DNA of 64,000 nt. Origin: Persicimonas caeni. GTDB taxonomy: Bacteria > Myxococcota_A > Bradymonadia > Bradymonadales > Bradymonadaceae. The stretch lies in assembly GCF_006517175.1 (NCBI RefSeq), contig NZ_CP041186.1:186001-250000 (forward strand), written 5' to 3'. Every line of letters starts with the position of its first letter. Positions within the stretch are counted from its first letter, which is position 1. The notes under the pieces were generated by a model. The model searched no databases and was not told where the DNA came from. It worked only from the letters and a program-made list of their open reading frames with translations. This document shows positions 51,702-59,610 of the stretch, in pieces. The position numbers were made by a program, and so were the translations under genes.

Positions 51702-53192
51702 TCACTCTCCGCGGGTGGCGACCTCCACCCAAGGCTGCGCTCGCTCGAGCTGGCCGGCGAGCGACAGCAGCGTGCCGTCGGCGCCGTGTGGGCCGATGAA
51801 TTGAGTGCCCACGGGCAGCCCTTCGTGGCGGTGCAGCGGCACGGACATCGCCGGGAGGCCGGCGGTGTTGGCGATGGGGGTCAAGCCGGCATAGGCGAAC
51901 AGCGACTCTTCGATCTCTTCGAGGGTTTGGCCGGCGGCGTCGTACGAGCCGGTCTTCCAGGGAAGCTGGGTGATGGTGCTGGTCAACAGCACGTCGTGGT
52001 CGTCGAAGAAGTGGGTCATGTCGGCGGTCGCCACGTTGAGTTGCTGCCAGATGACCCACAGGTCCGCCGGGCTCATGCGGTCGGAGTGACGGGCCAGCCG
52101 AAGCGTGAGGGGCTCGACCATCGGGAAGCCGACGACCTGGGCGGCGCGCAACGCCGCCTCGAGTGTGCCCGGAAGCCGCAACAGGCGCACCACGGGCGCC
52201 GGGATTTCTTCCATGGTGTCGAGCTCGGCGCGCACTCTCTTCAAAAAGAAGCTCGCTCCCACCGCCCACAACTGACTGAAGGCGGCCCGGTAGGCGAGGC
52301 CGTCGATGGGCGGGGTGATTTCGACGACGTCGTGGCCCAGGTCCTCGCAATGACGCGCGGTCTTCTCGATGGCGGCGCGGCACGCCGGATGCAGCGCCTC
52401 TCCCAAGAAGTCCGTGAACATCACGCCCACTCGGAGCGGCTCGGGGTCGCATTGGGCGGCCTCGGCGCACGAGCGAGTCGCCGGCGGGCGCCACCGCGAG
52501 CCGGGGCTGACGCCGGTGGACAAGTCGAGCAAGAGCGCGCTGTCGCGCACCGTACGGCTGACGCAATGGTGCGACACGAACCCCTCGGGCACCTCGTCGA
52601 GAGCTTCGACGGTGAGCCCGCGGCTGGGCTTGAACCCGAAGAGTCCGCACGCCGAGGCGGGGATGCGAATCGATCCGCCTCCGTCGGCCGCGTGGGCCAC
52701 CGGCACGATTCCGGCGGCGACCGCGGCTGCCGACCCGCCGCTCGACCCACCTGGCGAGCGTTGCACGTCCCACGGGTTTTTAGTGGGGCCGTAGACGATG
52801 GGCTCGGTGGCCGGCATCAAGCCGAGCTCGCTCATATTCGTGCGCCCGACGAGCAGGAGCCCCGCCTTCAGGTAGCGCTCGACCAACGGGTGCGTGCTCT
52901 GGGAGTCGTACCCGTCGAGGAGCCGCGAGCCCAGCGTCATCGCGTGGCCCTCCCACTCGAGCATGTCTTTGATCAGAAACGGCACTCCGGCCAGCGGACC
53001 GCTGGGCGCGTTCGACTGGCACGTCTGGCGCGCTTGGTCCACCCACGACTCGACCACCGCGTTCAGCCGGCCGTTCCACGCGTCGAGCCCTTCGGCAGCC
53101 GCGTCGACCAGTTCACTTGGAGAGACCTCGCCGTTACGTACCATCTCGGCGAGAGCGACGGCGTCGTGCTCGCGGTATTCTCGAAAGTCCAT
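51702..53192 (-). CDS. Amidase (amidase signature family)
   Basis: The product is 496 aa, a complete amidase. The Ser-cisSer-Lys triad is visible: Lys in 'VPFLIKDML' (about residue 78), the cis-Ser in '[17 protein letters not shown]' (about 150) and Ser in '[22 protein letters not shown]' (about 175). GatA-type and fatty-acid or nylon amidases share this core. There is no GatB/C gene nearby, so a free amidase hydrolysing amides is more likely than the tRNA amidotransferase. It is cytoplasmic. The 3' end lies 28 bp from the convergent Lnt-like gene. Confidence 0.93.
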   Translation of the reverse strand: MDFREYREHDAVALAEMVRNGEVSPSELVDAAAEGLDAWNGRLNAVVESWVDQARQTCQSNAPSGPLAGVPFLIKDMLEWEGHAMTLGSRLLDGYDSQSTHPLVERYLKAGLLLVGRTNMSELGLMPATEPIVYGPTKNPWDVQRSPGGSSGGSAAAVAAGIVPVAHAADGGGSIRIPASACGLFGFKPSRGLTVEALDEVPEGFVSHHCVSRTVRDSALLLDLSTGVSPGSRWRPPATRSCAEAAQCDPEPLRVGVMFTDFLGEALHPACRAAIEKTARHCEDLGHDVVEITPPIDGLAYRAAFSQLWAVGASFFLKRVRAELDTMEEIPAPVVRLLRLPGTLEAALRAAQVVGFPMVEPLTLRLARHSDRMSPADLWVIWQQLNVATADMTHFFDDHDVLLTSTITQLPWKTGSYDAAGQTLEEIEESLFAYAGLTPIANTAGLPAMSVPLHRHEGLPVGTQFIGPHGADGTLLSLAGQLERAQPWVEVATRGE

Positions 53193-53209
53193 CGTGATGC
53201 CCCGTCTGC

Positions 53210-54205
53210 TCAATCGGTCTTCGGTTGATTCGTCGAAGCCCGCAATCGCACGAACTCGGCCTGCTCGACAAGTCCCTGCTCTGCATAAAACTCGGCGAGC
53301 GCCAAATAACGTCGATGAATATCGAAGCTGACGGCGTGGTGGAGCTTTCTGAGATCGACGGGACACAGGTGAATGGGCTGCGAGTCGGTCTCGTACAGTG
53401 AGTTGCTACCGTTCATGTTGCATTCGTAGTGCAAGCAGTGGGTGATACCGAACATGTGACCGGTTTCGTGGGACATCACTTTCATGCTGCGCAGCAAAAT
53501 CATCCGCCGGCGGTCGTCTGCCGGACGAACACCGGGACCGGGGTCGTAGCGCGCGAAACTGTAGATGCCCACGCGGCCTGACAGCCGCGCCTGCCCGAAG
53601 ACGAAGTTCCAGCCGTCCCCCGGCCACAAATCGGTCATTGTCAGCCCGAGCATCGCGTAGGCGTCATTCGGCAATCGGGTCTCGAGTTCGTCGAGCACGT
53701 CGGTCGTCAGCCACTGCTCCTCGCCGCCGAGTTGCCGCTTGGAGAGCTCTAGGCTCGCAGGGTCGAGCGGCTCCATGACTTTCACCGGCAAGCCGAAGTA
53801 GATGCGCCCGAATTCGGCCAGCGTCTCCATATCGGGGCTCGCCTCGGCGTCGAAGCTGCCGATCGGTTGCAAATACAGTGTTCGCCGCTCCTGTGTGACA
53901 TCCTGGCGCTTGCGGTCGAGCCAGTCGGAGAAGCACTGCCTGGGCTCCTTGTGAATCGCTCGCCAATCGCCACCGCCAGGCTCGTCGAGCGGGGTGAACG
54001 CCGCGACGTCCACCACGCCAGATGCCCAATCATCGCTCCCCAACTCCGCCTCGGCCTCGGGGTCGCAGCGCTCCACGCCAGCGGCGAGCTGGGTTTCGGC
54101 GACGAACCACGCCGATACGGCTGCGACCAACACCACCGCCGAAGCGGCGAGGACGAGGCGTTGGTGGCGAACCCACCACGGCAAAAAGTCGGACGTGTCA
54201 TCCAT
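53210..54205 (-). CDS. Membrane-anchored archaemetzincin-like metalloprotease
   Basis: The product is 331 aa. Residues about 15-38 form one transmembrane helix (LVLAASAVVLVAAVSAWFVA). The rest is the peptidase domain. The signature HETGHMFGITHCLHYECNMN matches the archaemetzincin consensus HExxHxxGxxxCxxxxCxM, and a second Cys region follows about 17 residues later as 'LCPVDLRKLHHA'. The usual last CxxC is CPVD here, so one zinc ligand Cys is missing. The start puts MDDTSDFLPWW first. Family members are poorly understood. It would act in the periplasm if the orientation is as predicted. It is 17 bp from the amidase gene on the same strand. Confidence 0.88.
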   Translation of the reverse strand: MDDTSDFLPWWVRHQRLVLAASAVVLVAAVSAWFVAETQLAAGVERCDPEAEAELGSDDWASGVVDVAAFTPLDEPGGGDWRAIHKEPRQCFSDWLDRKRQDVTQERRTLYLQPIGSFDAEASPDMETLAEFGRIYFGLPVKVMEPLDPASLELSKRQLGGEEQWLTTDVLDELETRLPNDAYAMLGLTMTDLWPGDGWNFVFGQARLSGRVGIYSFARYDPGPGVRPADDRRRMILLRSMKVMSHETGHMFGITHCLHYECNMNGSNSLYETDSQPIHLCPVDLRKLHHAVSFDIHRRYLALAEFYAEQGLVEQAEFVRLRASTNQPKTD

Positions 54206-54399
54206 CGGCTTGCTCGATTCGAGGCACGGGGTCGGTGTGCGGGGGCAACGGTAGGACAACGGCGCGGGCTGACGGTTCCCCCATCTTGCGAGCTTGCAAT
54301 TTGCGACAGTATGTTTTGTTACATCTACGAACGCAACGATGGCGCCAGATGGCAACACCGCGTAGTATGCCGGCAACTCTTCGAAAGCATGCAGGGACC

Positions 54400-55851
54400 A
54401 TGGAAACACCACACGTCGACGTACTGATCATCGGAGCCGGCCTCTCCGGCATTTGCGCGGGCCACTACATGCAGGCGGAGTGCCCCGACAAGACGTTTAC
54501 GATCTTGGAGGGACGCGACTCGCTTGGAGGCACCTGGGATCTGTTCCAATACCCGGGGATTCGCTCCGACTCCGATATGCACACGCTCGGCTTTTCGTTT
54601 CGGCCGTGGCCCGACCCGCAGGCCATCGCCGACGGGCCATCGATCCTGCAGTACCTGCGCGACACGGTCGAGGAGACCGGGCTCGGCGACAAGATTCGCT
54701 ACAACCACCAGGTCCAGAAGGTCAGCTGGTCGTCCGAAGACGCGCTCTGGACGGTCACCGCGCGCCATCCCGACACCGGCGAGGAGTCGGTCTACACGTG
54801 TGACCTGCTCTGGTTTTGCACCGGGTATTATCGCTACGACCGCGGCCATATGCCCGAGTTTCCGGGCGCCGACCGCTTCGAGGGCGAGCTCGTCCACCCG
54901 CAGTTTTGGACCGACGATATCGACTACGAAGGAAAGAACGTGGTGGTCATCGGCAGCGGCGCCACCGCGGTGACGCTCGTGCCTGCGATGGCCGACCGCG
55001 CCGCCCACATCACCATGTTGCAGCGCTCGCCGAGCTACGTGATGAGCGTTCCCGAAGACGACGCCATTTCCGAGTGGGCGACGCGCGTTCTGGGCGACAA
55101 GATCGGCGCAGGTGTGACGCGCTGGAAGAATATCCTGCGGTTGATGCTCTTCTACCAATTCTCGCGTCGCATGCCGAAGCAAGCCCGCAAGTACATCACC
55201 GACCTGGTGCGCGAGACGATCGGAGACGTGGTCGACGTCGACACCCACTTCAACCCGAGCTACGACCCGTGGGACCAGCGGCTCTGCTTCGTGCCCGACG
55301 ACGACCTGTTCGACGCGCTGCGCGAGGGCAAAGCCTCCATCGTCACCGACCACATCGAGAATTTCGACGAGACGGGCATCGTGCTGCGCTCGGGCGAGCA
55401 CCTCGACGCGGACATCGTCGTCAGCGCCACCGGCCTCGAGATCGTCATCGCCGGCGGAGCGACCATCGAGGTCGACGGTAAGGTCGTCGATCCGGGCGAA
55501 GAAACGATGTACAAGGGCGCGATGCTCAGCAACGTCCCCAACGCGGTGATGTCGGTCGGCTACACGAATGCCTCCTGGACGCTCAAATGCGAGCTCATCA
55601 GCCAGTGGACCTGTCGTCTGCTCGAGCATATGGACGAGCACGGCTTCGACGTGTGCGTGCCGCGACTCCCCAAAGAAAAGGACGCAGACGTCCCGCTCAT
55701 CGACTTCAACTCCGGCTACGTACTGCGAGCGCTCGACGAGTTGCCCAACCAGGGCGAGAAGCTGCCGTGGCGGCTCTACCAAAACTACATTTTCGACAGC
55801 GTGCTCTTTCGCTACGCGCCGATCGCGGACGACGCGTTGGTATTCGAGTGA
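54400..55851 (+). CDS. Flavin-containing monooxygenase (EthA/Baeyer-Villiger-like)
   Basis: The product is 483 aa. FAD Rossmann motif 'VDVLIIGAGLSGICAGHYMQ' (about residues 7-26) and NADPH motif 'NVVVIGSGATAVTLVPA' (about 185-200) frame the fingerprint 'FEGELVHPQFWTDDIDYEG' (BVMO-like F-x-G-x-x-x-H). 'GGTWDLFQYPGIRSDSDMHT' is another family block. Baeyer-Villiger and related monooxygenases insert oxygen into ketones or sulfides using NADPH and O2. EthA homologues are known, but the substrate here is not. A start at 54367 is possible. It is divergent from the archaemetzincin gene. Confidence 0.9.
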   Translation: METPHVDVLIIGAGLSGICAGHYMQAECPDKTFTILEGRDSLGGTWDLFQYPGIRSDSDMHTLGFSFRPWPDPQAIADGPSILQYLRDTVEETGLGDKIRYNHQVQKVSWSSEDALWTVTARHPDTGEESVYTCDLLWFCTGYYRYDRGHMPEFPGADRFEGELVHPQFWTDDIDYEGKNVVVIGSGATAVTLVPAMADRAAHITMLQRSPSYVMSVPEDDAISEWATRVLGDKIGAGVTRWKNILRLMLFYQFSRRMPKQARKYITDLVRETIGDVVDVDTHFNPSYDPWDQRLCFVPDDDLFDALREGKASIVTDHIENFDETGIVLRSGEHLDADIVVSATGLEIVIAGGATIEVDGKVVDPGEETMYKGAMLSNVPNAVMSVGYTNASWTLKCELISQWTCRLLEHMDEHGFDVCVPRLPKEKDADVPLIDFNSGYVLRALDELPNQGEKLPWRLYQNYIFDSVLFRYAPIADDALVFE

Positions 55852-55927
55852 GCACACCGTAGATCCAAATTGACCGTCGCTGCGTTGATAGTTCGTGTCA
55901 CTCACGGACTATGGACGCAGCCCGGCC

Positions 55928-57307
55928 ATGAACCACCACACTATCTCCTTCGTCCTCCTCGGCGTACTCTTCTGCCTCCCAAGCGGTGCGAGCGCCGAGT
56001 CCCCTGCCCTGCAGCGTTTGAGCCAAGCCGGCGACGAGATGCCCGGCGACGAGGTGCCCGGCGACGAGGTGCCCGGCGACGGACCGAGCATCTACCCGAC
56101 CGTGTCGGCCGACGGCACGACCGTGGCCTTCATGTCCCAGGCGACGAACCTGGTCGACGTGAAGCTCTACGACGACGAGGTCCCCAAGCACCTACACATT
56201 TTCACGCGCGATTTGGCCACGGGCGTCGTCGGGCTCGCCAGCCGAGCCGCCGACGGTACGCCGGCCAACGCCCACGCGATGTATCCCGACCTATCCGCCG
56301 ACGGCCGGCTGCTGGTCTTTGCCTCCAGGGCATCCAACCTCGTCGACGGTACGGAGGGTAAGGCGTGGCGAGTGTACGTGAAGAACCTCGAGACCGGTGC
56401 GGTCCAGCTCATCAGTCATCCGAATAAGGAAATGCGGGTCTTTTGGCCGCGCATCTCTGATAACTCTGATTATGTAACCTTTCTAACACATAGCGCCGAG
56501 GATCTTGGCGCGCCCGCGCAAATCTACCGCCACCACTTGCCGACCGGAGAGTTGCAGCCGGTCAGCAGTTCGAAGGACGGCGCACCAGGTGACGGCGACA
56601 GTCGCTACGCAGAACTCTCGGCAAATGGTCGGTATGTGGTCTTCGAATCGCAGTCGACGAATTTGGCCGACGTTGCCACACCGCACGGCGGCGTGTTCGT
56701 CAAAGACATGCAGACAGGCGCGGTCGAGTTGGTCGCGGCTCGCTCGCCGGGCGCAGGTTTCGAAAAGTGTCGCCCCAGTGTGTCGGCCGACGGTCGGCGC
56801 GTCGTCTTCTACGCCAGGACGACCGTGCGCACGCCCGATGCTCTCCCGGGCGTTTGGCAAGTCGCGGTCAAAGATCTCGACACCGACGAGATGCGCCTGG
56901 CGAGCACGAATGTCAAGGGAGAGCCAGCCAACGCGCGAAGCCACGGCGCCACGCTCTCGGCGGACGGTCGCTACGTGGCGTTTCAGTCCGACGCGAGCAA
57001 CCTGCCCGGTCCTGGGCGCGTGCGCCGCTCTCCGTTTTATCTGAAAGACTTGAAGACCGGAAAAGTCGTACGGATCTCGCCTCATGTGCCGCGCAAGGAG
57101 GGAGAGCCACTCGGCAGCAGTGGAGTGAATCACGGCTTTGCCAGTCTTTCGGCAGACGGCTCGAAGGTCGTCTTTCACTCCGACGCGCCCATCGACTCGG
57201 ACAGCAGACAAGCTCAGGTATATCTGTTCGAGTCGCAATGTTCGCCCAAACACGCTACCATGCGCCTCAAGTGCAATGATTTTGGCTCTAAGAGAGGTGT
57301 GGCATGA
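55928..57307 (+). CDS. Secreted PD40/TolB-like beta-propeller protein
   Basis: The product is 459 aa. The signal peptide is MNHHTISFVLLGVLFCLPSG with cleavage after ASA. Residues about 38-52 are tandem GDEVP repeats. The rest is six or so PD40 units with the core 'SADGRxVVFxSxAxNL': 'YPTVSADGTTVAFMSQATNL', 'YPDLSADGRLLVFASRASNL', 'YAELSANGRYVVFESQSTNL', 'RPSVSADGRRVVFY', 'GATLSADGRYVAFQSDASNL', 'FASLSADGSKVVFHSD'. This forms a beta-propeller, often in Tol-associated or polysaccharide-binding proteins. The stop overlaps the next start (ATGA), so they are coupled. Confidence 0.9.
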   Translation: MNHHTISFVLLGVLFCLPSGASAESPALQRLSQAGDEMPGDEVPGDEVPGDGPSIYPTVSADGTTVAFMSQATNLVDVKLYDDEVPKHLHIFTRDLATGVVGLASRAADGTPANAHAMYPDLSADGRLLVFASRASNLVDGTEGKAWRVYVKNLETGAVQLISHPNKEMRVFWPRISDNSDYVTFLTHSAEDLGAPAQIYRHHLPTGELQPVSSSKDGAPGDGDSRYAELSANGRYVVFESQSTNLADVATPHGGVFVKDMQTGAVELVAARSPGAGFEKCRPSVSADGRRVVFYARTTVRTPDALPGVWQVAVKDLDTDEMRLASTNVKGEPANARSHGATLSADGRYVAFQSDASNLPGPGRVRRSPFYLKDLKTGKVVRISPHVPRKEGEPLGSSGVNHGFASLSADGSKVVFHSDAPIDSDSRQAQVYLFESQCSPKHATMRLKCNDFGSKRGVA

Positions 57308-57855
57308 ATAAGCAGCTTCTAGTGATGTCGATGGCGTTGGCTGCCTGCCTGGTCTTTCCGTCGTTCGCCGGCGCGCAGGACTCCGGCTCGGACGACGCAA
57401 AGAAGAAGTTCAGCGGGACCTACGTCCTCGCCAACAGCAAGAAGAAAGAGCGCAAGAAGATCAACAAGAAGATCGAGAAGCTCGTCGACAAGATGTCCTT
57501 CTACAAGCGCCCCTTCGCCCGCGGCGAGCTCAAGGATTCGACCGAGCCCTGCCCGAAGCTGAACGTGATCTTCAGCGGCGACGACATGGCGATCAATTGC
57601 GTGGGCAACGTCAAAGCGAAGTCGCCGGCGAACGGAAAGGCGGTCAAATGGGTCGATAGCGACGACGAGGAGATGCGTCTGTCTCAGAAGCTCGAGAAGA
57701 ACCGCATGGTCCAGAAATTTCGCAGCGAGAACGGCCTGCGCACCAATATCTACCGTCTCAAAGACGGAGGAAAGAAGCTCGTAATCGACGTCAAGATCAC
57801 AAGCGAGCAGCTTCCCCACCCGCTGGAATATCAACTGGTGATGCGCCGCAAATAA
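57304..57855 (+). CDS. Secreted Lys-rich hypothetical protein
   Basis: The product is 183 aa, start coupled to the PD40 gene (ATGA). The signal peptide cleaves after FAGAQ. The mature part is Lys-rich with a long charged helix (NSKKKERKKINKKIEKLVDK) and a beta half (PKLNVIFSGDDMAINCVGNV ... NIYRLKDGGKKLVIDVKITS). Two Cys could pair. No family is recognised. It is probably translated with the propeller protein and may bind it. An inverted-repeat element begins right at its stop. Confidence 0.82.
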   Translation: MNKQLLVMSMALAACLVFPSFAGAQDSGSDDAKKKFSGTYVLANSKKKERKKINKKIEKLVDKMSFYKRPFARGELKDSTEPCPKLNVIFSGDDMAINCVGNVKAKSPANGKAVKWVDSDDEEMRLSQKLEKNRMVQKFRSENGLRTNIYRLKDGGKKLVIDVKITSEQLPHPLEYQLVMRRK

Positions 57856-58018
57856 TACTACAACGTCACTTCCGACGTGAGCGCCCTCGGCGAGGCCATG
57901 GAGCCGAGGCCAAGGCGCTGGCGCGCGGGCGATGCGGCTGAGCATCGTCGAGCGACGGCAACGCAGGCATCGGTTTCATGGATCGGCGAGGCGCCGCGAG
58001 GGAAGTGACGTTGTAGTA
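57856..58018. repeat. 163-bp inverted-repeat element
   Basis: Perfect 18-bp terminal inverted repeats (TACTACAACGTCACTTCC at 57856-57873, its complement at 58001-58018) with imperfect pairing continuing inward. It contains no gene. It begins directly after the TAA stop of the previous gene and separates it from a terminator at 58050. It looks like a small mobile or MITE-type element. Confidence 0.75.
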
Positions 58019-58049
58019 ATATGCGCGCCTTCGCCCTTGACCTCCTCGC

Positions 58050-58095
58050 ACCGATTCGTACCTTTCGCGGTCTGAAGGTACGAATCGGTTTTTTT
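58050..58095 (+). terminator. Strong terminator, in leader of the hotdog gene
   Basis: ACCGATTCGTACCTT (58050-58064) pairs perfectly with AAGGTACGAATCGGT (58075-58089), followed by seven T residues. It lies 22 bp before the next start codon. It is most simply the terminator of the 57304 gene displaced by the inverted-repeat element. Confidence 0.9.
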
Positions 58096-58117
58096 ATGAC
58101 TGCAGGAGAACACGACC

Positions 58118-58630
58118 ATGGCTACCGACCAAAGCACCGACGCCTCGATGGATCTTCGCGAGGGAGGACAAGCCTTTCGCAACCGCGTCATCAACCCGAT
58201 GATGTTTCGCGCGTACATGCTCGTCAAAATGCCGGTGCTCGGGGTGACGGGGACGTACCTCGAGGAGATCGATACCCACCGATGCGTCGCCACCCTGCCC
58301 TGCGGCTGGACGACCAAAAACCTCTTTGGGAAGACGTTCAACGCGGCCGTGCTCGCCGCCGCCGAGACGGCCAGCGTGGCGCTTCTGGTGCTGCACATTC
58401 GCAACCAGGCTGCCGACGTCACCCCGGAGATGATCGAAATCGACGGCCGCTTCGGCGAGCCGGAGCTCGAAGAATTGACGATTCGGTGCGACGACGGCGA
58501 TCGCTACGCCGACTTCGTGGCTCGCGCCAAAGCCTCCGACGAGCCCATCGAAGAGACGTTTACCGTCCATGCGCAGGATGCCCGCGGCCAGGCTCGCCAC
58601 GAGGTCGACATTACCTGGCGTCTTTCCTGA
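58118..58630 (+). CDS. Hotdog-fold protein (DUF4442-like)
   Basis: The product is 170 aa. AGGAGA lies 8 bases before the ATG. It has a hotdog-thioesterase pattern: 'INPMMFRAYMLVKMPVLGVTG', 'RCVATLPCGWTTKNLFGKTFNAAVLAAAETASVALLVL' (helix after the characteristic N/F..T...G turn), and beta strands 'MIEIDGRF' and 'FTVHAQDARGQARHEVDITW'. DUF4442 members are putative acyl-CoA thioesterases. No catalytic residue is certain here. A partial repeat cluster follows it. Confidence 0.85.
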   Translation: MATDQSTDASMDLREGGQAFRNRVINPMMFRAYMLVKMPVLGVTGTYLEEIDTHRCVATLPCGWTTKNLFGKTFNAAVLAAAETASVALLVLHIRNQAADVTPEMIEIDGRFGEPELEELTIRCDDGDRYADFVARAKASDEPIEETFTVHAQDARGQARHEVDITWRLS

Positions 58631-58653
58631 GTAAACTTGTTCCGAACAGCATA

Positions 58654-58736
58654 GGTGCGGGGTCATCTTGCCCTCGACTTCGGTGCGGGGGCATCTTGCC
58701 CTCGTATGTGAAAGCAACGATGCACTCGCTCCTAAA
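58654..58736 (-). repeat. 50-bp structured repeat, degenerate cluster E (2 partial copies)
   Basis: GGTGCGGGGTCATCTTGCCC at 58654 and GGTGCGGGGGCATCTTGCCC at 58682 are the 3' halves of the repeat seen on the minus strand; the rest has diverged or been lost. They sit between the hotdog and SfsA genes. Confidence 0.7.
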
Positions 58737-58739
58737 AAC

Positions 58740-59471
58740 CTAAAGCTCGACCGGCACTGCCGTGCCCCAACACAAGCCGTCCCGGTCGAGCGAGCAGCGC
58801 CGCGCGTACACCTCCACGCCCTGCTCCCTCGCCTCGACGAGCGCCCGATGCAGCTTCGGGTCGATGTCGGTGTCGACCTCCACCCGGTCGGCGTGCTCGC
58901 CCTGGACCAAAAAGCACAGCACAGCGCGTGTGTTCTCGTCGCCGGCGAGCTCTGCGAGCTCTTCGACGTGACGCCGCCCGCGGCTGGTGGGCGCGTCGGG
59001 AAAGCGCGCCACGCCGTCGGCGTCGAGACGCCCCACCGACTTGACCTCGAGCACCACCCTTCGCTCGCCGTCCTCGAGCCAAAAGTCGAAGCGCGACCCG
59101 CCGATGGTCTTCTCTTTTCGCCAATGGGCGTAGCCGGCGACCTCCTCGAAGACATCCGCCTCGAGCGCCCGGGCGACGAGCTTGTTGGGCAGTTGGGTGT
59201 CGAGCGAGACGAGCCGGCCGTCGACCACCGCGGCGACCGCCGAGTAGTCGGTCTTTCGATGCGGCGCGGGACGGTGGGCGAGCAACAGCGGCCGGCCGGG
59301 CACGAGCACGTCGAGCAGGCGGCCGCGGTCGGCCATATGGGCTTTGACCTGCTCGCCGTCGAGCTCGGCGATGACCACGAATTGGTTGGGACGCTCGACA
59401 AATCGCGCCTCGACGAGAGGCGCGCCGCCGCCGAGCGGGATGCGGGGCGTGGATGTGGGTGTATCTTTCAT
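58740..59471 (-). CDS. sfsA: SfsA-family sugar fermentation stimulation protein/nuclease
   Basis: The product is 243 aa, standard length. Motifs: 'ADRGRLLDVLVPGRPLLLAH' in the OB-like N-terminal part, and 'SRFDFWLEDGERRVVLEVKSVGRLDADGVARFPDAPTSRGRRHVEEL', whose D-ExK and E-RH resemble a PD-(D/E)xK nuclease core. SfsA proteins bind DNA or RNA and affect maltose metabolism regulation in E. coli. Start at 59471 gives the family N-terminus; longer frames are unsupported. It is divergent from the 59611 gene by 139 bp. Confidence 0.92.
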   Translation of the reverse strand: MKDTPTSTPRIPLGGGAPLVEARFVERPNQFVVIAELDGEQVKAHMADRGRLLDVLVPGRPLLLAHRPAPHRKTDYSAVAAVVDGRLVSLDTQLPNKLVARALEADVFEEVAGYAHWRKEKTIGGSRFDFWLEDGERRVVLEVKSVGRLDADGVARFPDAPTSRGRRHVEELAELAGDENTRAVLCFLVQGEHADRVEVDTDIDPKLHRALVEAREQGVEVYARRCSLDRDGLCWGTAVPVEL

Positions 59472-59610
59472 GGGTACATCTGGAAGGTAGCGTACACGAT
59501 TGACTCGGGCCGAGCTTACCCTCACTGAGTGTGGTCTTCCAAGCTGCAACGGCATATACTCTCGGCACACTCTTAGCCCCTTGCCTCTACCTCACGGCAC
59601 AGGTGATTCG

